Assembly: GCA_964483775.1 (NCBI GenBank)
Contig: CAZADA010000081.1
Coordinates: forward strand, 1-12,997
Direction: 5' to 3'
DNA: 12,997 bases
Source: CAZADA01 sp964483775
GTDB lineage: Bacteria; Pseudomonadota; Alphaproteobacteria; Caulobacterales; Maricaulaceae
Of this stretch, positions 6,613 to 11,684 are shown piece by piece (position 1 is the stretch's first letter; each line of letters starts with the position of its first letter). The notes beneath the pieces were generated by a model that saw nothing but the letters and a program-made list of their open reading frames with translations, did not search any database and had not been told where the DNA came from. The translations under genes and the position numbers were made by a program.

Positions 6613-7278
6613 CTATCGGCCAAGCTGTAGTCGTCCATCGTGACTGGTCACAAGCCCGTCATAGCGATACGATAACTCGTTGGACCATCGCAAAAGATCG
6701 GAGAACAGACGGTCTGACCGCCGCTCAGTCCGCCGTAAATCGCGTCGATAATCGTGGATATCTTCGCCGATCGCATCAATCCGTCGCCGCAGCGCGCGCC
6801 GTTCCTCGTCCAGCAGGTCCTCGTCATCAAGTTTGTCATAGGCCTCGTCGCGTTCGTCTTCCAGCTTGCGAATGTCCCGCCTGATTTCGCCGACCTCGGT
6901 TTCCGCGCGATTGTATTCTTGCCGCAGCGAGGCGTGTTGACGCCCGTCTTCGTAAGCGGTCAGGAACAGATCTTCGTCCCGCCCATAACAAACCCCATTG
7001 TAGGTCTGCAGATTGGCGCCGGCGACGACGGCCGACATGGGCGTGCAATAGCGGTCAAGGCCGCGCTCATAGCCTGCGCGCCAAATATCCAAGACCGGCT
7101 CAACGCCATACTGGGAGCAGGCCTCGTAATGGTTGTTGACGACTTCGGGCTCCCGACCGTTACGTCCGTCACGCTCGCCAATGGTGTACCAATCACCAAC
7201 GAGACATTCGCTTTCGCTTAAGCTCGCACATCCCGACGCGCCCAACGCCAATGCGACCAACGCCAACCATCGCTTCAT
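6613..7278 (-). CDS. DUF2799-like lipoprotein with coiled-coil tail
   Basis: The 221-residue product begins MKRWLALVALALGASGC, a lipoprotein signal peptide with lipidated Cys17. The start at 7278 is chosen because it puts the signal peptide at the N-terminus and has a GGGGAG site nine bases before it; the reading frame is open further upstream. Residues 25-113 match the DUF2799 pattern I know: C-x4-W, IGERDGRNG, an H-x3-C, then YERGLDRYC, a TYNGVC segment, and a final AYEDGR. Four cysteines after the lipid anchor (25, 54, 78, 97) could form two disulfides in the periplasm. Residues of about 118-200 are highly charged heptad-like sequence, probably a long coiled coil. The family function is unknown. 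It is divergent from aroG and lies just upstream of the SH3-like lipoprotein gene. Confidence 0.8.
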   Translation of the reverse strand: MKRWLALVALALGASGCASLSESECLVGDWYTIGERDGRNGREPEVVNNHYEACSQYGVEPVLDIWRAGYERGLDRYCTPMSAVVAGANLQTYNGVCYGRDEDLFLTAYEDGRQHASLRQEYNRAETEVGEIRRDIRKLEDERDEAYDKLDDEDLLDEERRALRRRIDAIGEDIHDYRRDLRRTERRSDRLFSDLLRWSNELSYRYDGLVTSHDGRLQLGR

Positions 7279-7407
7279 GCCGTCCAGCTCCCCATAAACG
7301 TCCATGTTGTCTTTACACACACGCCCCACAGTGCGAGGCACGCCCCAATGCTCGCAAGTCAATCACACCGCAGGTGAACCAAGCCTGTACCACAGTTTGG
7401 ATCGCAC
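7279..7407. promoter_or_regulatory. Divergent control region between lipoprotein gene and aroG
   Basis: These 129 bases must serve two divergent genes. They contain the direct repeat CACGCCCCA at 7320-7328 and 7339-7347, a 19-base period. They also contain a perfect 6-bp inverted repeat, TGCGAG at 7332-7337 with CTCGCA at 7351-7356. On the minus strand a TTGACT -35-like box lies next to these, but I find no good -10 partner. No complete promoter can be named for either direction. Confidence 0.4.
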
Positions 7408-8802
7408 ATGACCGCATGGACACCGCAGAGTTGGCGACAAAAGCCGGCGCAACACATTCCAAACGACTACCCCGATCCGGAAGCGCTTGAGGCGGTCATT
7501 GACCAATTGCGCTCCCATCCCCCGTTGGTGTTCGCCGGGGAGGCGCGTCTGTTGACCGAGGATCTCGCGCGCGTTGCGGCTGGCGAGGCGTTCCTGCTGC
7601 AGGGCGGGGATTGTGCTGAGAGTTTTGCCGAGTTTCATCCCGACGCGATCCGCGACACCTTCCGCGTTCTGATGCAGATGGCCGTCGTCCTCACATTCGC
7701 CGCCGCCAAACCGGTGGTGAAAGTGGGGCGCATCGCCGGGCAGTTCGCCAAGCCGCGCTCCTCCTCGACCGAAACCCGTGACGGCGTGACGCTCCCCAGT
7801 TATCGCGGCGACAACATCAACGACCAGGCCTTTACGCTCGAGGCGCGCACGCCTGACCCGGAGCGCTTGGTGCGCGCCTACGGACAGTCAGCCGCAACGC
7901 TCAACCTGTTGCGGGCCTTCGCCAGCGGCGGCTATGCGGCGTTGTCCAACGTGCACCGCTGGACGCTCGACTTTGTCAGCCAGTCCTCCCAAGCGGCACG
8001 CTATCGCGAATTGGCCGACCGCATCGCTGAGGCGATGGAGTTCATGGCGGCCTGCGGGATCACCGCGACGACCGCGCCGCAGCTCAACGAAACCACGCTC
8101 TACACCAGCCATGAAGCCCTGTTGCTGCCCATGGAAGAAGCGATGACGCGGCGCGACTCCACCACGGGCGATTGGTATGACACCTCCGCGCACTTCCTGT
8201 GGATCGGCCACCGCACCCGCCAGCTGGATCACGCCCATGTCGAGTTCTTGAGCGGGGTGCGCAATCCCATTGGCCTCAAATGCGGACCAGGGCTTGGATC
8301 GGACGAGCTGCTTGGGCTGATCGATCGCCTCAATCCCGACAACATCCCGGGACGTCTGACCTTGATCACGAGGTTTGGACACGAAGGCGTGGAGGCGGGC
8401 CTGCCGCCGCTGGCCCAAGCCGTGTCGCGCGAAGGTCGAAGCGTTGTGTGGTCGTCAGACCCCATGCACGGCAACACGTTCAAGACCGACGGCGGCTACA
8501 AAACACGCCAGCTGGATCAGATCTTCAGCGAGGTGCGCCAGTTCATCGCCATTCTCCAGGCCGAAGGCGTCCATCCTGGAGGGGTGCACGTGGAAATGAC
8601 GGGCAAAGACGTTACCGAATGCGTTGGCGGCTTTGGCGGCCTCACACCGGCTGATCTATCGTCACGTTATCACACCCATTGCGACCCAAGACTCAACGCC
8701 GATCAGGCGCTTGAGTTGGCGTTCCTCGTGGCCGAGGAGCTGCGCGGTGTGCGCACAGAAGGCGCCTCGGCGGCGTCGCATTGTCGTCCCGCCGCCGAGT
8801 AG
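7408..8802 (+). CDS. aroG: Class II (plant-type) DAHP synthase
   Basis: This enzyme condenses phosphoenolpyruvate and erythrose 4-phosphate to 3-deoxy-D-arabino-heptulosonate 7-phosphate, the first step of the shikimate pathway. The 464 residues carry the class II blocks in order: FLLQGGDCAESF (metal-binding Cys69), YRGDNIN, NVHRW, ETTLYTSHEALLLP, SAHFLWIGHRTRQLD, NPIGLKCGPG, ITRFGHEG, SDPMHGNT (metal His), GVHVEMTGKDVTECVGG (metal Glu) and YHTHCDPRLNA (metal Asp). All expected metal ligands are present. The start at 7408 gives the usual family N-terminus, but only a weak GGAT-type site precedes it. The N-terminal extension that carries aromatic-amino-acid allostery in the Mycobacterium tuberculosis enzyme cannot be judged here. 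The gene converges on the HU gene with a 13-base gap. Confidence 0.96.
   Translation: MTAWTPQSWRQKPAQHIPNDYPDPEALEAVIDQLRSHPPLVFAGEARLLTEDLARVAAGEAFLLQGGDCAESFAEFHPDAIRDTFRVLMQMAVVLTFAAAKPVVKVGRIAGQFAKPRSSSTETRDGVTLPSYRGDNINDQAFTLEARTPDPERLVRAYGQSAATLNLLRAFASGGYAALSNVHRWTLDFVSQSSQAARYRELADRIAEAMEFMAACGITATTAPQLNETTLYTSHEALLLPMEEAMTRRDSTTGDWYDTSAHFLWIGHRTRQLDHAHVEFLSGVRNPIGLKCGPGLGSDELLGLIDRLNPDNIPGRLTLITRFGHEGVEAGLPPLAQAVSREGRSVVWSSDPMHGNTFKTDGGYKTRQLDQIFSEVRQFIAILQAEGVHPGGVHVEMTGKDVTECVGGFGGLTPADLSSRYHTHCDPRLNADQALELAFLVAEELRGVRTEGASAASHCRPAAE
8766..8799. terminator. 10-bp inverted repeat at the end of aroG
   Basis: CTCGGCGGCG (8766-8775) and CGCCGCCGAG (8790-8799) are perfect 10-bp arms around a 14-base loop, ending directly before the aroG stop codon. 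It is the longest perfect inverted repeat I found. It lies at the convergent junction with the HU gene and could end transcripts from either side, though no T-run follows. It is within coding sequence for Ala/Glu/Ser-rich C-terminal residues. Confidence 0.45.
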
Positions 8803-8815
8803 CGCACGTCGCCTG

Positions 8816-9082
8816 CTAGAGGTCTTTAAGAGCGGGCGAGGGGGTCCACGCCGCGGTTGTCTTTTCTGGGATATCCACCGGCTCGCCGGTACGCGGGTTT
8901 CGGCCCGTACGCGCTTCGCGGTGCTTGGCCTTGAAGGTGCCAAACCCGGCCAGGATGACCTGTTCGCCACTTTTCAGCTGATCGGTGATCACGCCCAACA
9001 GAGCGTCGACGGTCTCACCAACTTGAGCTTGTGTCTGCCCCGACTGTGTCGCAACGGCTTTGACCAATTCGGACTTGTTCAT
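8816..9082 (-). CDS. hup: HU-family nucleoid DNA-binding protein
   Basis: HU proteins are small dimeric DNA-bending proteins that organise the nucleoid and assist replication, recombination and repair. The 88-residue product begins MNKSELVKAVA, the usual HU start, and has the family signature GFGTFKAKHREARTGRNP at about residues 46-63, on the beta-arm side, followed by RTGEPVDIP. The C-terminus departs from the common pattern: the normal basic stretch before the GKALKDAVN-like end is replaced by AAWTPSPALKDL, and the last residues are missing. A strong site, GGGAGGGG (complement of 9087-9094), lies four bases before the start. HU rather than IHF is favoured by the N-terminus and length, but I cannot exclude a paralogue. 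The gene stands alone, convergent with aroG. Confidence 0.93.
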   Translation of the reverse strand: MNKSELVKAVATQSGQTQAQVGETVDALLGVITDQLKSGEQVILAGFGTFKAKHREARTGRNPRTGEPVDIPEKTTAAWTPSPALKDL

Positions 9083-9104
9083 AAAGCCCCTCCCTTGATG
9101 ACCA

Positions 9105-9119
9105 TTGGCAAGACGCCAA
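9105..9119 (-). promoter_or_regulatory. Inverted repeat upstream of the HU gene (operator candidate)
   Basis: TTGGC (9105-9109) and GCCAA (9115-9119) form a perfect 5-5-5 inverted repeat centred 30 bases before the HU start codon. Its position in the leader or core promoter suits a repressor site or an RNA hairpin. No regulator can be named. Confidence 0.35.
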
Positions 9120-9150
9120 CGGCTACAATGCTAGGGTGTCTTGTCTGATT

Positions 9151-9164
9151 CGCTTTGAAAAGCG
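9151..9164 (-). promoter_or_regulatory. Compact palindrome upstream of the HU gene
   Basis: CGCTTT and AAAGCG are perfect 6-bp arms separated by GA. The site is about 75 bases upstream of the HU start and about 200 bases upstream of the oxidoreductase start on the other strand. With such a short spacer it looks more like a protein-binding palindrome than an RNA hairpin. It could serve either divergent gene. Confidence 0.35.
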
Positions 9165-9351
9165 CGATTCTTCAACGTTGGTGGGGAAAGGCCTCAAGTC
9201 GTGCGCGGGTGCGCGCTGTCAAGCGGCCAACTCGCCCTATGCGCGCACCGCAAATCTGGGAAACAAAGTTTGATGCCTGGGCGGCTTGTGGGCGGGCCGA
9301 GTTCCGGTGTTTGACTGCGTAAAGCGTGCGTGACGCGCGCGGCGTGATGGG

Positions 9352-9355
9352 AAGG
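9352..9355 (+). promoter_or_regulatory. Ribosome binding site deciding the start at 9362
   Basis: AAGG, within GGGAAGGTGG, lies six bases before ATG 9362. Earlier in-frame starts (GTG 9326, ATG 9347) have no such site and would add residues before the Rossmann fold, so 9362 is preferred. Confidence 0.5.
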
Positions 9356-9361
9356 TGGTTC

Positions 9362-10291
9362 ATGGGCGAAGGCGCGCGAGTCCTGCGTGCAGGCGTTGTC
9401 GGGGCTGGAGTTTTTGGCGGTTATCACGCCAGCAAATACGCCGATCATCCCGAGGTGCAGCTTGTTGGTGTTTACGATCCCGATGACGCGCGCGCCGCAG
9501 CGCAAGCTGAGCGCTGGGGTGTGCAAAGCTTTTCAAACGCGGCGGAGATGTTCGCCGCATGCGACGCCGTCACGGTTGCTTCGCCGGCGCCAACGCACGG
9601 CGCGCTTGCAATCGCCGCGCTGAACGCCGGCTCGCACGTACTTGTGGAAAAGCCCCTCGCCATCACGGTGGAAGAGGCCAGCGCCGTCGCTGAAACCGCA
9701 GAACGCGCGCAACGCATTGTCCAGGTGGGCCATCAAGAGCGCTTTGTGTTCGCCGCCATGGGCGTGCTGGGCGCCCCCGAACGCCCCCGCTTGATCCGCG
9801 CCAAACGCATGACGCCCTTTTCCGAACGCGGCGCCGATGTGTCGGTGAGCCTGGATTTGATGACGCACGACATCGATTTGGCGCGCCTATTGGCCGAGCG
9901 GGCGCCCGTGGCGCGCATCGCCAGCGACATTGTGGCCGAGCGCGCTGACTATCCCGACCACGTCAGCGCACGCATTGAGTTTGAGAATGGCGTGACGGCC
10001 GAGTTGGAGGCCAGCCGTCTGGCGAGCGAGCGAGAGCGGACGATGCGCCTGGAGTATGACAGCGGCGTGGTGGAGATTGATTTCCTCGCCAAGACCTTCA
10101 CGAACACCACGCCCCATGCGCTCAACGCCGATTTTGCCTCCGCACCGCAGGCGCGCGACTCGCTCGCGGCGAGCGTTTCGGCGTTCATTGATGCGGTTAA
10201 AGGGCGAGCCGACGCCGCCATACCCGCGCAAGATGGTGTAGAGGCCGTGCGCGTTGCTCTTGCAGCCGACGCGGCCGTGGTGACAGCGTGA
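9362..10291 (+). CDS. Gfo/Idh/MocA oxidoreductase, probable UDP-sugar 3-dehydrogenase
   Basis: The 309-residue protein has the NAD(P)-binding GAGVFGG (14-20) and the family motif EKP (96-98), with Lys97 expected at the active site. GHQER (123-127) follows, then DLMTHDIDL (165-173), where His169 is the expected second catalytic residue. The C-terminal half is the mixed alpha/beta substrate domain. These enzymes oxidise a sugar hydroxyl. The next plus-strand gene is a sugar aminotransferase, and such pairs oxidise C3 of a UDP-sugar and then aminate it: WlbA/WlbC on UDP-GlcNAc uronate, GnnA/GnnB on UDP-GlcNAc. No UDP-GlcNAc 6-dehydrogenase or N-acetyltransferase of the uronate route is nearby, which leans towards a GnnA-like role. 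That is inference, and the substrate is not readable from sequence. A 153-base gap separates the two genes. Confidence 0.88.
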   Translation: MGEGARVLRAGVVGAGVFGGYHASKYADHPEVQLVGVYDPDDARAAAQAERWGVQSFSNAAEMFAACDAVTVASPAPTHGALAIAALNAGSHVLVEKPLAITVEEASAVAETAERAQRIVQVGHQERFVFAAMGVLGAPERPRLIRAKRMTPFSERGADVSVSLDLMTHDIDLARLLAERAPVARIASDIVAERADYPDHVSARIEFENGVTAELEASRLASERERTMRLEYDSGVVEIDFLAKTFTNTTPHALNADFASAPQARDSLAASVSAFIDAVKGRADAAIPAQDGVEAVRVALAADAAVVTA

Positions 10292-10384
10292 GAGCACAAA
10301 GCCGCCAGGGCCATGGGGAAGGGATCAACCATCACGTCTTGACCAATCAGCCCGTTGTGCGAATGATGTTGCAGTGCAGCAAGC

Positions 10385-10414
10385 GGGCGCTGGGGCGCTG
10401 CCGTTTGGGCGCTG
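10385..10414. repeat. Three copies of GGGCGCTG in the leader of the aminotransferase
   Basis: The octamer GGGCGCTG occurs at 10385-10392, 10393-10400 and 10407-10414, in the same orientation, about 30-60 bases before the aminotransferase start. The first two copies are directly adjacent. This could be a regulatory cluster or low-complexity GC-rich spacer DNA. Confidence 0.4.
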
Positions 10415-10430
10415 ACCTCAGATTTTACAA

Positions 10431-10435
10431 GGGAG
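10431..10435 (+). promoter_or_regulatory. Ribosome binding site of the aminotransferase
   Basis: GGGAG lies nine bases before ATG 10445. A nearer ATG at 10437 is out of frame, only one base from the site, and opens a frame of just 15 codons, so 10445 is the start. Confidence 0.55.
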
Positions 10436-10444
10436 TATGACCTT

Positions 10445-11605
10445 ATGGCTCAAGCCATTGCGGCGGACGCCGCCAGTGCTGTGACGCCCATCGCCTTTCT
10501 CGACCTGAATGCGCAAAAGGCGCGCGTGAAAGAAGCCGTCCAGACGCGATGGGCTGCGATCCTCGACCACGGCCGCTACATCCAGGGCCCTGAGGTGGAA
10601 GAGCTGGAGGCTGAACTGTCCGCCTTCACCTCGGCGCGAGACACGATTGCTGTGGGGTCGGGCACCGAGGCGCTGGTCATGGCGCTCATGGCGTTGGGCG
10701 TCGGCGAGGGCGATGCGGTGTTCATCCCAGGCTTCACCTACAACGCAACGGCGAACGCGGTGATGTTGGCGCGCGCCGAACCGGTGTTTGTCGATGTTGA
10801 TCCGCTGACATTCAACATGGACCCCGCCGACCTTGCGCTCGCCGTTGAGCGGGTGGCCAAGGCCGGTCGCTACACGCCGCGCGCAGTGATCAGCGTGGAC
10901 CTGTATGGCCTGCCGGCTGATTATCCGGCTCTTTCCGATGCGGCCGGAGGGCTATCCATCATTTCTGACGCGGCCCAGTCGTTTGGCGGCCGTCTTGACG
11001 GCCAGTGGGTTGGGGCCATTTGTCCGTTGACCACAACCAGCTTCTATCCGGCCAAGGCGTTGGGGTGTTTCGGCGACGGCGGCGCGATTTTCGTCGATGA
11101 TCCCGCCATGGCTGAAGTCCTGCGCTCAATCCGTTGGCACGGCACGGATGAAAAGAAGCTGGAATCGGTGCGCGTGGGCATCAATGGACGTCTGGATTCG
11201 CTCCAATGCGCGGTCGTGTTGGAAAAGCTGAAGATCTTTGAAGATGAGCTCGCCGTGCGCCGCCGGATCGCTGCGATCTATGAAGAGCGTTTGGCGGGCC
11301 TGAACAGTGTCGAGCTCCACCAACCGCGTGACGGCATGGAGTCTGGATATGGGCTGTTCACCGTCGCCGTTGAAAACCGCGATAAAGTCATGGCGCAACT
11401 GAAAGAGCGCGGCGTACCGACGACGGTCTATTACCGCATGCCGCTGCACAAAATGGCGGCCTTCGCGGCAAAAGCGCCAAGTCATGGCCTGCCAGTGTGC
11501 GAGCGCCTCGCCGCGCGCGTGATGTCCATTCCCATGCACCCCTACATGAGCGAAGCCCAAGCGCACTATGTGTGTGATCAGATCGCCGAAGCGGTGCAAA
11601 GCTAA
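10445..11605 (+). CDS. DegT/DnrJ/EryC1/StrS sugar aminotransferase
   Basis: This 386-residue protein is a PLP-dependent aminotransferase that converts a keto-sugar nucleotide to an amino sugar. The fold-type I landmarks are GSGTEAL (71-77, phosphate binding), VDVDPLTFNMD (116-126), DAAQSFGG (175-182, Asp175 contacting the PLP nitrogen) and SFYPAKALGCFGDGG, with Lys204 as the Schiff-base lysine. The C-terminal part has RIGINGRLDSLQ-like sequence (here RVGINGRLDSLQ) and SIPMHPYMSE. The catalytic lysine distinguishes it from the lysine-lacking dehydratase branch. It most resembles the WbpE/WlbC/GnnB group. With the upstream oxidoreductase it would give a 3-amino UDP-sugar, possibly for lipid A or surface polysaccharide. 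nadE follows after 75 bases on the same strand but is functionally unrelated. Confidence 0.92.
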   Translation: MAQAIAADAASAVTPIAFLDLNAQKARVKEAVQTRWAAILDHGRYIQGPEVEELEAELSAFTSARDTIAVGSGTEALVMALMALGVGEGDAVFIPGFTYNATANAVMLARAEPVFVDVDPLTFNMDPADLALAVERVAKAGRYTPRAVISVDLYGLPADYPALSDAAGGLSIISDAAQSFGGRLDGQWVGAICPLTTTSFYPAKALGCFGDGGAIFVDDPAMAEVLRSIRWHGTDEKKLESVRVGINGRLDSLQCAVVLEKLKIFEDELAVRRRIAAIYEERLAGLNSVELHQPRDGMESGYGLFTVAVENRDKVMAQLKERGVPTTVYYRMPLHKMAAFAAKAPSHGLPVCERLAARVMSIPMHPYMSEAQAHYVCDQIAEAVQS

Positions 11606-11615
11606 GAGAAGTCAA

Positions 11616-11684
11616 ATGAGGAGCCGCATCCTGGTGGTGGGAAGACCTGGCGCGTGCGGGAAGGCGGTTAGTCTGCGCGGATGA
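11616..11684 (+). CDS. Possible 22-codon leader reading frame overlapping nadE
   Basis: A short frame, MRSRILVVGRPGACGKAVS and a few more residues, begins 10 bases after the aminotransferase stop and ends in TGA at 11682-11684, overlapping the nadE ATG as ATGA. nadE itself has no good ribosome binding site, so translation of this frame could deliver ribosomes to nadE. The short frame has only a weak purine stretch (AAGAGAAG) before it, and the arrangement could be chance. I see no run of codons that suggests attenuation. Confidence 0.2.
   Translation: MRSRILVVGRPGACGKAVSLRG

Noticed and set aside
7279..7362. Longer start for the DUF2799-like lipoprotein
   Set aside because: It would place about 28 residues before the lipoprotein signal peptide and lacks a better ribosome binding site.
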